This document shows positions 7,791 to 14,984 of a DNA stretch of 26,697 nucleotides, one piece after another (positions within the stretch are counted from its first letter, which is position 1; the number at the start of each line of letters is the position of its first letter). The translations under genes were made by a program, and so were the position numbers. The DNA is taken from contig JBBRQD010000080.1 in assembly GCA_038227045.1 (NCBI GenBank), positions 1 to 26,697 on the forward strand, written 5' to 3'. This DNA comes from JANXLS01 sp038227045. Lineage in GTDB: Bacteria > Planctomycetota > SZUA-567 > H5-PLA8. The notes under the pieces are model-generated. The model saw only the letters and a list, made by a program, of their open reading frames with translations. It ran no database searches and had not been told where the DNA came from.

Positions 7791-9512
7791 CCCCGCCAAT
7801 TTCTGCGCGCGCAGGCTCGTCAACAGACGTTTTGCTTCGGCGCTTCCAGGTTCGATTTCCAGCGCTTTGACGAACGCCGCTTCGGCTTCTTTGCCGTGCC
7901 CCTGGCGCTGTAGCGCTTTGCCCATGCCGCAGGCGGCGTCCGAGAGGTTCGGGTCAAGTTCGAGCGCTTTTTTGAAATATTGTAGCGCCTCTCCGTCTTT
8001 TAACACCGAATACAGCGCCATGCCGAAATGGTAGTGGGCGACCGCATCGCGCGCGTGAGTCTTCGACGCCGTTTCGAAGCGGATTTTTTCGGTCCAGTAG
8101 CGCCGATAGCCGTCGAACGCGAACCGCAGCGAGTGGTAGGCCACCGCGTCGCGCGGATTGGCCAGCGTGGCCTTGTCGAACGATTTCAGCGCCTTGTCGA
8201 TTTCCCCCGAGCGCAAGGCCAGCGCGCCGCGTTCGAACCAGACTTTCGCGGTCATCTCTTCCGTGAGCGGAATGTTGTCGAGTACCACCATCGCTTCGTC
8301 GCGTTTGCCGTCGTTTTCAAGCAATTGAGCGCGCAGGAGCGACGCGCGCACGGCGATGTTTTGTATCGCCGTGTGTCCGGCATTGGACGGCAACATGCCT
8401 TCCTGAGCGGCCCCGCGCAGCGCCGCATCGACGGTTTTCCATTCGGGCAACGGCTTGCGGAAGAAGCGCGTGCGCGCCACCGCGGCCAGCCCCGAATCAT
8501 AAAGCGCTTCGGCGGCCGACTGCGCGCCGGATATTTTTTTGCCCGTCTTGACGGCGCCGCTTTCCAATTCCTTGAGCGCGTTTTGAACGGCGCGCCAGGC
8601 GTCGTCCGGGCTGTTCAGCGTGCCCTGCCCCTGGCGCAGCCTGCCCAGCAGATCGTAGGCTTCGAGACAGCGCGGATCGTGCTTGATGGCCGACGTGTAG
8701 CGCTCTTCCGCTTCATCGAGCAGGCCGGAGCTTTCGAGCAATTCGGCCCAATGAATATAGAGGCGGCCCACGTCCGGAAAGCGCGCGATGTACCCGGCGG
8801 TTTCGGCGACTGCCTCGTTGATGTGTTCGGAATTCATGTCGAGCGTGTGCGCGAAGGCGATGTTCAGGCCGGCTTGCAAACTGCGCGGATCGGCTTCGGC
8901 GGCGCGGCGGAACAGGCCCAGCGCTTTGACGCGTTCGCCGCGCAGCAGATACCCGCAGCCCAGCGCGTTGAGTTCGTCGGCCGCGCCCACGTCCAATTCC
9001 AGTGCCCGTTCGAGGTATTCGATGCGCTCGTGAATCAGGCGGTATTCGGTCTTGGCCAATTCGAGATTGGTCGCGGCTTCGGGAGACGGCGGCTTTTCGG
9101 GATCGTCGGAACGCTCGATGACAATGGCGGCTTCGTACTCGACGATGCCGTCCTTCATGCGTCCCATGTCGCACAGGACGTTGCCGAGATTGTTGTGATA
9201 ATTGGAGCGGCGCGGATTGACCGCGATCGCTTTGCGCAGAAATTTCTCCGCCTCCAGCAGGTCGCCGCGGCGATAAAACAACGCGCCCAGGCGGCTCAAG
9301 ACCGTGGGATCGTCGGGTTTCTTCGCCAGTTCGCCTCGCAATTCATTGATGGCGCGATCCAATGGATGAATGTCGGGCCGTCGAGCGGCGCTGTGAGCCG
9401 CCGTTGAGATGGATGTGACTTTGCTGGTAATCGGCTTGCGTGACGCCTTGGCCGCCGGTGCGCTGCGCATCGTTTTTCGCTCCCCCCGCTTTTTGTCGTT
9501 GTGTGGCTTCAT
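7785..9512 (-). CDS. Tetratricopeptide-repeat protein
   Basis: A soluble protein of 575 residues with no signal peptide and a basic N-terminal tail (residues 1-45). At least seven tetratricopeptide repeats are readable. Three or four lie in the N-terminal third (for example LGALFYRRGDLLEAEKFLRK and LGNVLCDMGRMKDGIVEYEA), one is central, and three are in the C-terminal third (for example GMALYSVLKDGEALQYFKKA). The less regular stretch between them may hold degenerate repeats. TPR proteins are interaction scaffolds, and nothing here identifies the partner. I chose the ATG at 9512, which has GAGA at a good distance. A TTG at 9524 in the same frame has less support. The gene stands alone, convergent with the FHA gene. 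A long open frame on the opposite strand is a codon-bias shadow. Confidence 0.88.
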   Translation of the reverse strand: MKPHNDKKRGERKTMRSAPAAKASRKPITSKVTSISTAAHSAARRPDIHPLDRAINELRGELAKKPDDPTVLSRLGALFYRRGDLLEAEKFLRKAIAVNPRRSNYHNNLGNVLCDMGRMKDGIVEYEAAIVIERSDDPEKPPSPEAATNLELAKTEYRLIHERIEYLERALELDVGAADELNALGCGYLLRGERVKALGLFRRAAEADPRSLQAGLNIAFAHTLDMNSEHINEAVAETAGYIARFPDVGRLYIHWAELLESSGLLDEAEERYTSAIKHDPRCLEAYDLLGRLRQGQGTLNSPDDAWRAVQNALKELESGAVKTGKKISGAQSAAEALYDSGLAAVARTRFFRKPLPEWKTVDAALRGAAQEGMLPSNAGHTAIQNIAVRASLLRAQLLENDGKRDEAMVVLDNIPLTEEMTAKVWFERGALALRSGEIDKALKSFDKATLANPRDAVAYHSLRFAFDGYRRYWTEKIRFETASKTHARDAVAHYHFGMALYSVLKDGEALQYFKKALELDPNLSDAACGMGKALQRQGHGKEAEAAFVKALEIEPGSAEAKRLLTSLRAQKLAGK

Positions 9513-9966
9513 GTACGGTCTCAATCGGATATCTTTTCCGCCTGTCGAGCGTTCTGATTATGAACATTCGGCTAAAATCGCAGCGAAGGTTAGCGAAGTT
9601 CAGTGAATCACAACGTCCTAATTAAGTACACACTCACGCAGTGTAGCCCTAATATATCATAAATATATTGCATTGGGAACGCAGCCTTTATCTAACATAA
9701 CCCTAATAAATACACCGTTTTATAAATTGCAGTTGTTCGAACGCTTTTTTCAATAATCTTTTTTTGCGAATCAACGTGCTCGTTTAATCTCTAAATCGCC
9801 TCCTTATATAGACGCCGCTCAATCGGTAAACTGCGGTTTGTGATTTAAACGGTTGAAGTTAACGGTCGAACTTTTTTAATAATGGGCCAACGCCTTGCTT
9901 TACCGTGTGGCGATGTGGTAGTTTGAAGTAGTTAGGTTCATAACACTTTTTGTAGGGAGCCGCGTC
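9513..9966. other. AT-rich divergent intergenic region
   Basis: This gap of about 450 nt separates the TPR gene from the CBS gene, which are transcribed apart, so both promoters should lie here. It is markedly AT-rich: bases 9661-9720 contain 20 G+C out of 60 by my count. CCCTAATA occurs twice in direct orientation, at 9647-9654 and 9701-9708. A short hairpin ACACT/AGTGT lies at 9630-9644. I see no gene, and no promoter match good enough to name. Confidence 0.5.
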
Positions 9967-10419
9967 ATGAGCACCGTCGCTACGATTCTTGCGAAGAAGG
10001 GTTCGTTCGTCGCTTCGATTTCGGAAAGCGCCTGTGTGCTGGACGCCGCGTGCATCATGCGCGAAAAGAAAATTGGCAGCGTCGTCGTGCTCCGCGACAA
10101 CGCGGTGGTTGGAATTTTTACGGAACGCGACATGGCGCATCGCGTCGTGGCGGAAAGCAAGAACCCCGCCAGCACGCGCGTCGCCGATGTGATGACCGCA
10201 CCCGTTGCGAGTTGCACACCGGCGACGTCGTTGATCGAATGCGCGTCGCTGATGACCAACCGCCGCATGCGCCACATTCCCGTGCTCGAAAACGGCAAAC
10301 TCGCCGGCATCGTCTCCAGCGGCGACATCATGGCTTACAAACTCAGCCACCTCGAAGAAACCAATATTTTCCTGCAAGAATATCTGCACGGACCACAAGC
10401 GCTCGCCGTGGAAGCATAA
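9967..10419 (+). CDS. Two-CBS-domain protein
   Basis: A 150-residue protein made almost entirely of a tandem CBS pair. CBS1 spans about residues 8-62 (with GSVVVLRDNAVVGIFTERDM) and CBS2 about 72-127 (with RHIPVLENGKLAGIVSSGDI). Such stand-alone pairs bind adenine nucleotides and usually act as energy-state sensors. The target cannot be named here because no fused enzymatic domain is present. The ATG at 9967 has AGGGAG eight bases upstream. The stop codon overlaps the first base of the large palindrome at 10418-10554. The gene appears to be a single transcription unit. Confidence 0.92.
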   Translation: MSTVATILAKKGSFVASISESACVLDAACIMREKKIGSVVVLRDNAVVGIFTERDMAHRVVAESKNPASTRVADVMTAPVASCTPATSLIECASLMTNRRMRHIPVLENGKLAGIVSSGDIMAYKLSHLEETNIFLQEYLHGPQALAVEA

Positions 10420-10554
10420 AGAGCCGCGCACGCAAGTAAGTGGCCTGCTCGAACTTGCCCCAATCATTAAATTCAATCTTCGCCATGATCGCGCTGAAAA
10501 TCCGGCGTTGGTTATGCGATCAGAATGGCCGCTTACTAACGTGCGCGGCTCTTT
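10418..10554. repeat. Long palindromic element after the CBS gene
   Basis: The arms 10418-10440 (AAAGAGCCGCGCACG and beyond) and 10532-10554 (ending CGTGCGCGGCTCTTT) pair over 23 nt with two mismatches. Pairing extends a few bases into GGCC. The loop is about 90 nt and includes a smaller GCGATCAGAATGG segment. The element begins within the stop codon of the CBS gene. The terminal TTT could allow termination, but the large loop makes that inefficient. Confidence 0.75.
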
Positions 10555-10601
10555 ATTGCCCATTCGCAACGAAAATGTAGAATTTTAAACACATGCGTAT
10601 T

Positions 10602-10626
10602 GTATAATGTGTAAAATCGATTATAC
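10602..10626 (+). promoter_or_regulatory. Consensus -10 box within a small dyad
   Basis: TATAAT at 10603-10608 is a perfect -10 match, but no good -35 box lies 16-18 nt upstream. The overlapping GTATAAT (10602-10608) and ATTATAC (10620-10626) form a 7-bp inverted repeat with an 11-nt spacer, the geometry of a repressor site. It is about 45-65 nt before the GTG start of the 980-residue protein. Confidence 0.35.
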
Positions 10627-10669
10627 ATCCAGTTTGCTTCCGTTGATTAATTAAGGGCTAAACGAGCGC

Positions 10670-13612
10670 GTGAAAAGCTGCGAGCGCCACATTCCATGCT
10701 TCCTGCTGGCCGCTGGGCTGTATTGCGGCTGTTGGACGCCGAATTTCGCACAGGCTTTCGCCGAAGAAACGCTCGAACCCCGCCCCATCAACACCACTGC
10801 AACGCCTCCTAAAAATGAAGCCGATGACGCGCTGCCTCTCAAACCCGCAGTTCGAGCGCGCAAAGTGTATCCGCCGCTGCCCGCCGATCCCGTGTATGAA
10901 ATCGAATTGAAGTGGCGCGACGCGGAAGCCCATTTTGGGGGCGCATTGACCGTGCTGTCCTCCGCGACGCGGCGCGGCGAAACTCCGGCCCCCCGGCTGT
11001 TGGATTGGCGCTTTCCCAACGAGGAAGCCGGGCCTGCGCCCCGCACGGCCGCGCCGCTGCCGGGTCCGGGCGGAGCCGATCCCGAAATCGCGCGCATCGA
11101 TGCCGATTCCGACGACGGCGAACGGCCCCTTGTTTCTCCAGTGGTTTCTCCGGTTGTGTCTCCGGCTCCCGTTCGCCCCGTTGCGCGCCCGGCGGCGAAA
11201 ACGCCACCGCAAACCGCGGCAACCCAGGCCAAGCCGGCCCTCGCCGTGTCAATCGATCCCGAAGCGGGACGGTTTATTGAAGTAGTCGAATTGCCAGAAA
11301 AACCAGTTGCGCGGAAAAACTCGCGTCCCGCGGCTGCGCGGCCCGTTGTACCCGCAATCCCGGACGAATCGCCGCGCATCGAAAGCGGCGGCGGACTCGA
11401 CAAAGACGATCCGAAGCCAGCCGTGGCGCTCGCGCCCCTTTCACTCATCGCGCCCGAAAAGCAGCGCACCGATAAAGACATTGGTGCACCCAGCGCTGCC
11501 ATCGATGCGGCACAAGACGCCGGAACTCTTGCGAATGCCGACAACTCCAAGACGCCGGCGCGAAAATGGCAGGCGAAGGACATGCTGCCCGAATCGGCGA
11601 AGAAGGCTCCAGGCAAGACCGCAGCCGCAAATGCGAAGGGCGTTGACCCGGAAGAACGCACTCAGCAGTTGTTGAAGGAAATCCTCGAAAAACAGAAGAA
11701 TCTGGAAGAATTGACGCGCAAAGCCACCGACCGCTTGAAGACCGTCAAGAACCCTCAAAACGGCATGCAGATTCGCGACGACCACGCGCGCAAAATCGTT
11801 GATACGCTGACGGACGCGCAACGGCGCCTGGGAGCCGTATCGGTCAAGGTGTACGACCCCAAAACGAAGCAGCCTTTGTGCGCGCGCGTCAGTCTGATCG
11901 ACACGACCGAAGCCACCGCGCGCGCGCCCCTGCCCAGCGGCTTTTTCTGCCGCGGCGTGACGCCGGGTATCACAGTCGTTTCAGGTTTGGTGCGCGCGGA
12001 AATCAACTGCGGCGGGCGCTTCTTCCCGACATTCATCAAAGGCCTGGACGTGCTCCCCGGCCAGATTCTGCCGCTCGACGTGCCCATGTCGCGCCCGCCC
12101 GAATTGAACTTCGAAGCACGCGGCTGGATCCTGGCCGATCTGGACATCGGCCTGCGCAAGCAGGCCGGCGAAGACAGCGTCTGGTTCGGCCCGCCGCCGA
12201 CGGTCAACGATCTGCTTCTGAGCGCAAAAACCGAAGGGGTCCGAGTCATCGGCGTCGCGCTGCCTCTGGGCGACGAAACCGCCCTGAATCAAGTCCGCGC
12301 CGCGCTCGCGAATCCCAACCCCGACGTGCTGTTGATCCCGGTCTTTCCCGGCCCCCGCAATCTGTTCAACGGATCCGGCCAGGGATTGGGAATCACAAGC
12401 TGGGAGGGCTTGAAGCCCGACTGCGCCCTGCCCGAAGTGCCTCTGCGCGAAGGCTTCGACGCCATTCGTTCACGCGGCGGCCTGGCCGTCTTCAAGGATC
12501 TCAAGGGGCTGCGCGCCGCCTCGATCGACGACGAAATTCTGCCGCTCTACCGCCGCCTGAAAGAAAGCGCTTATTTCAACGGCATTGCCGGCAGCCGCGC
12601 ACACCTGTTCTCCGGCAGCGAATTCGCGTTCGACACCGTCACGGGCGCCTACGACGTGCTGGCGTTCGACGGCAGCGACGCATCGGAAGCCGTCTGGTTT
12701 AACCTGCTCAACGAAGGCGCTCCGGTGCGCGCGATCGGAGCGGGCGGGGGCAGTCTCGAAGGCGGCCGGATTCCGTTCGGCCAGACGTTCCTGCAAATCG
12801 ACGGCGCGCCCACGCGCGAAAAAGTGTTGCAGGCTGTCGAAGCCGGGAAAACCGGGATCAGTTTCGGACCGGCAGTCTTCTGCAAAATCTTCGAACGCGA
12901 CATGGGCCCGGGGGCGGTGCTGCCGACCGATGGCCGGCCCTTGCAACTGCAAATTCAAGCCTATTCGACGCTCACGCCCGGCGCTCAGTTGGAAAAAATC
13001 GAAATCGTCCGCAACGGCAAAGTCGTCTACACGCAAACGGTCGCCGAAGGCGAATCGGTCATCCAGGACATGCGCTTTCCCTTGAGCGAAACGGCGAACG
13101 CCTGGTATGTGGTGCGCGCCACGGAACGGCTCGGACATGGCATCGGACACGGCCGGACCACGGGCGCAGAACCCATTCGGCGAGCCTGGACCAGCCCGAT
13201 CTTTTTCCGCGGCGCGATGTTCACCCCGCCGGCTCAGTGCGTCACGCACGTGCACGGCACGCTGCGCAAAGGCCTGACGCCCACACGCGGCGTGGTCACG
13301 GCTCTGGCCACGGGCATGCCCACTCAGCGCGTCGAATCCGGCCCCGACGGTTCGTTCTCGATCGCACTGCCCTCCACCGGCACGCTGATTTTCGAAGCCG
13401 CCGATTGCGAACCCTCCGCCAAACGCATCTTCGAACACCCTCGAGTGCAAAACGCCGTGGGCAAGCTCATGGCCTCCGACGATCTGGCCCGAAAACTGGC
13501 CGACCGGCCGCTCTTCGGACTCTGGCGGCTGCTGCTATCCGATCTGGATTGGGACGTCACCCTGCTGCCCTGCGCCGCGCCACCCGAACCGCCGCGATTG
13601 CCCGAACCGTAG
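10670..13612 (+). CDS. Exported CehA/McbA-like protein lacking metal ligands
   Basis: A 980-residue protein starting at a GTG, with a signal peptide ending near AFA at residue 31. Residues 32-325 are proline- and alanine-rich linker, including three SPVV/SPAP units. About 325-395 looks like a coiled coil. From about 400 the sequence follows CehA/McbA (PHP-like) metallohydrolases: a small beta domain, then ARGWILADLDIGLR at about 483-496 where family members have a GDLHVH-type motif, and later WFNLLNEGAPVRAIGAGG and VEAGKTGISFGP. The family histidines are Asp492 and Gly494 here, so metal binding is probably lost. About 850-930 resembles a carboxypeptidase-regulatory-like beta domain (DGSFSIALP). 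Family assignment is from recalled sequence patterns. Binding rather than catalysis is my inference. Confidence 0.72.
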   Translation: MKSCERHIPCFLLAAGLYCGCWTPNFAQAFAEETLEPRPINTTATPPKNEADDALPLKPAVRARKVYPPLPADPVYEIELKWRDAEAHFGGALTVLSSATRRGETPAPRLLDWRFPNEEAGPAPRTAAPLPGPGGADPEIARIDADSDDGERPLVSPVVSPVVSPAPVRPVARPAAKTPPQTAATQAKPALAVSIDPEAGRFIEVVELPEKPVARKNSRPAAARPVVPAIPDESPRIESGGGLDKDDPKPAVALAPLSLIAPEKQRTDKDIGAPSAAIDAAQDAGTLANADNSKTPARKWQAKDMLPESAKKAPGKTAAANAKGVDPEERTQQLLKEILEKQKNLEELTRKATDRLKTVKNPQNGMQIRDDHARKIVDTLTDAQRRLGAVSVKVYDPKTKQPLCARVSLIDTTEATARAPLPSGFFCRGVTPGITVVSGLVRAEINCGGRFFPTFIKGLDVLPGQILPLDVPMSRPPELNFEARGWILADLDIGLRKQAGEDSVWFGPPPTVNDLLLSAKTEGVRVIGVALPLGDETALNQVRAALANPNPDVLLIPVFPGPRNLFNGSGQGLGITSWEGLKPDCALPEVPLREGFDAIRSRGGLAVFKDLKGLRAASIDDEILPLYRRLKESAYFNGIAGSRAHLFSGSEFAFDTVTGAYDVLAFDGSDASEAVWFNLLNEGAPVRAIGAGGGSLEGGRIPFGQTFLQIDGAPTREKVLQAVEAGKTGISFGPAVFCKIFERDMGPGAVLPTDGRPLQLQIQAYSTLTPGAQLEKIEIVRNGKVVYTQTVAEGESVIQDMRFPLSETANAWYVVRATERLGHGIGHGRTTGAEPIRRAWTSPIFFRGAMFTPPAQCVTHVHGTLRKGLTPTRGVVTALATGMPTQRVESGPDGSFSIALPSTGTLIFEAADCEPSAKRIFEHPRVQNAVGKLMASDDLARKLADRPLFGLWRLLLSDLDWDVTLLPCAAPPEPPRLPEP

Positions 13613-13619
13613 GAAAGAT

Positions 13620-13702
13620 AGACAAGGAGACTTGGAGACTAGGAGAACTGCTTATTAAATCAAAATGTATTGCCGTTTCTCCTTGTCTCCTTGTCTTTTT
13701 TT
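13620..13702 (+). terminator. Palindromic repeat with T-tract after the 980-residue gene
   Basis: AGACAAGGAGAC (13620-13631) pairs exactly with GTCTCCTTGTCT (13685-13696), and T7 follows (13696-13702). The 53-nt loop is long for an intrinsic terminator. The repeat-like wording (GACAAGGAGACTTGGAGACTAGG) makes it one of the dispersed low-complexity elements. It begins seven bases after the stop. Confidence 0.6.
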
Positions 13703-13822
13703 GCAGTTATCCTCGCTCGCCAATTGATTTTTTAAAGCTATCCCGTAAACTTGAGTGTAATGACTGAATGGATCTCTATGCCGTGCCTTATATTTAATCC
13801 CTTTTTATCCCGGTGACTTATT

Positions 13823-14302
13823 GTGTCGCACAAACATTTAAAGATCCCGTCGGACCTCCGCCAGCTCAAAGCCGTTCGCGATGCCGTGCTTGAACTGGCC
13901 ACGCCGTGTCTTGCCACGCAGGCTCACTTGGTCGTGCTTGCCGTGGACGAAGCCGTCTCCAACGTGATGCGGCATGCATATGGCGCGGATGGGGGCGCGG
14001 ACGGGGGACGGCCCGCCAGCGAATCCGGAACGAGCGCGGCCGTGCTGGCCGCCTCGCGCGAAATCGAAGTGGATATCGATTCCGGTGGCGGGCGCCTGGA
14101 AGTCTGCATTGCCGACGGCGGCCCGGCGTACAACCCCTGCGACGCGCGCCCCGACGAATTGCTGGACCGGGTCTGGGCGCGCAAACGCGGCGGCATGGGC
14201 CTTTCCATCATGCGCGGCGTGATGGACGAAATTCGCTACGACCGCACGCTCGCGCACCGCAACGAATTGAAGCTGATAAAATACTTTGACCGCAAACCCT
14301 GA
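13823..14302 (+). CDS. RsbW-type anti-sigma factor / serine kinase ATPase
   Basis: A 159-residue GHKL ATPase of the RsbW/SpoIIAB class. Members bind a sigma factor and are displaced when a STAS partner becomes dephosphorylated, or they phosphorylate that partner. The N box reads VDEAVSNVMRHAY (about residues 41-53), with the Glu and Asn needed for Mg-ATP. The G1 box is IADGGPAYNP at about 96-105, and the G2 box GGMGLSIMRGVMDE at about 123-136. A glycine- and aspartate-rich insert of about 20 residues follows the N box and is not usual. The start is a GTG with GGTGA six bases upstream. A STAS gene follows 158 nt later, but no sigma factor or PP2C phosphatase is in the window. Confidence 0.88.
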   Translation: MSHKHLKIPSDLRQLKAVRDAVLELATPCLATQAHLVVLAVDEAVSNVMRHAYGADGGADGGRPASESGTSAAVLAASREIEVDIDSGGGRLEVCIADGGPAYNPCDARPDELLDRVWARKRGGMGLSIMRGVMDEIRYDRTLAHRNELKLIKYFDRKP

Positions 14303-14460
14303 ACGCCGATACTTTAAACTGCGGCGCTCGAAACAGCCGTCATCCGGTCATCCCAGTCAACCCAGTCATCGAAATCGAAATCAAAATCAATAAGGGCGCG
14401 ACGGAATCCACATCGTACAGTGCAGTTCTGAACCCTGGACCTGAAAACCTGGACCTCATC
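14303..14460. repeat. Low-complexity spacer between RsbW-like and STAS genes
   Basis: The gap contains runs of near-identical short words: CCCAGTCAACCCAGTCATCG, then GAAATCGAAATCAAAATC, then CCTGGACCTGAAAACCTGGACCTC just before the STAS start. A similar word series lies just before mutL (about 14931-14980). There is no gene, no clear promoter and no ribosome binding site for the STAS gene. Confidence 0.55.
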
Positions 14461-14817
14461 ATGATTGCGGACGACTTTAAAATCCAAACTGACCATTGCC
14501 CCGGCGGCGTGACGGTGCTGCGTCTGAACGGGTATCTGGACGCGCACACCTACGAACGTCTCGACCAGCACATCGCGCGGCTGTTCGCCGAAAAGCGTTT
14601 CAAGCTGGTGATGGACCTTTCCGGAGTCGACTACATTTCGTCGGCTGGAGCGGGCGTGTTCATCGGCGCGCTGACCGATTCGCAGGAACAAAATGGCAGC
14701 GTGGTTCTGCTCAACCCCTCCGCCAACGTCCGCGAAGTCCTCGAAATGCTGGGCTTCAACCAAATCTTCAAATTCGCCACAACGCTCGACGAGGCGCTGG
14801 CCCCAGCGACGGCTTAA
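14461..14817 (+). CDS. STAS-domain anti-sigma factor antagonist
   Basis: A 118-residue single STAS domain, the normal length for SpoIIAA/RsbV-type proteins. The phosphorylation loop reads VMDLSGVDYISSAGAGV, with the serine before AG in the position that RsbW-type kinases phosphorylate. Unphosphorylated protein binds the kinase and frees the sigma factor. Placement after the RsbW-like gene suggests they form one switch, although a repeat-rich 158-nt spacer separates them. It could also act in a different partner-switching output such as enzyme or secretion control. The ATG at 14461 fits the domain start exactly, but no Shine-Dalgarno sequence is visible. Confidence 0.92.
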   Translation: MIADDFKIQTDHCPGGVTVLRLNGYLDAHTYERLDQHIARLFAEKRFKLVMDLSGVDYISSAGAGVFIGALTDSQEQNGSVVLLNPSANVREVLEMLGFNQIFKFATTLDEALAPATA

Positions 14818-14833
14818 GGTTTCAGATTTCAGA

Positions 14834-14870
14834 TTTCATGTTGCACCGATCAAATCGGCGCAACATGAAA
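14834..14870. repeat. 17-bp hairpin after the STAS gene
   Basis: TTTCATGTTGCACCGAT (14834-14850) pairs with ATCGGCGCAACATGAAA (14854-14870) with one mismatch and a 3-nt loop. It lies 16 nt past the stop, preceded by TTTCAGATTTCAGATTTC. No T-tract follows, so efficient termination is doubtful. Confidence 0.7.
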
Positions 14871-14984
14871 AATGAAAAATGCGTTCCACGCGTTGAAATC
14901 CGGGCACTCCGAGTGCAAACTAACGCATGAACTTGAACCTCAATGCCCGAGAACCGTAACCTCGAACCTGAAACCGTGCTTCCC

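Noticed and set aside
8028..9407. A 459-codon open frame opposite the TPR gene
   Set aside because: Seven regular TPR units support the minus strand. The opposite frame has no domain and no ribosome binding site.
14930..14984. Longer mutL start at 14943
   Set aside because: The added residues are encoded by repetitive short words and are not seen in MutL proteins, though it cannot be fully excluded.
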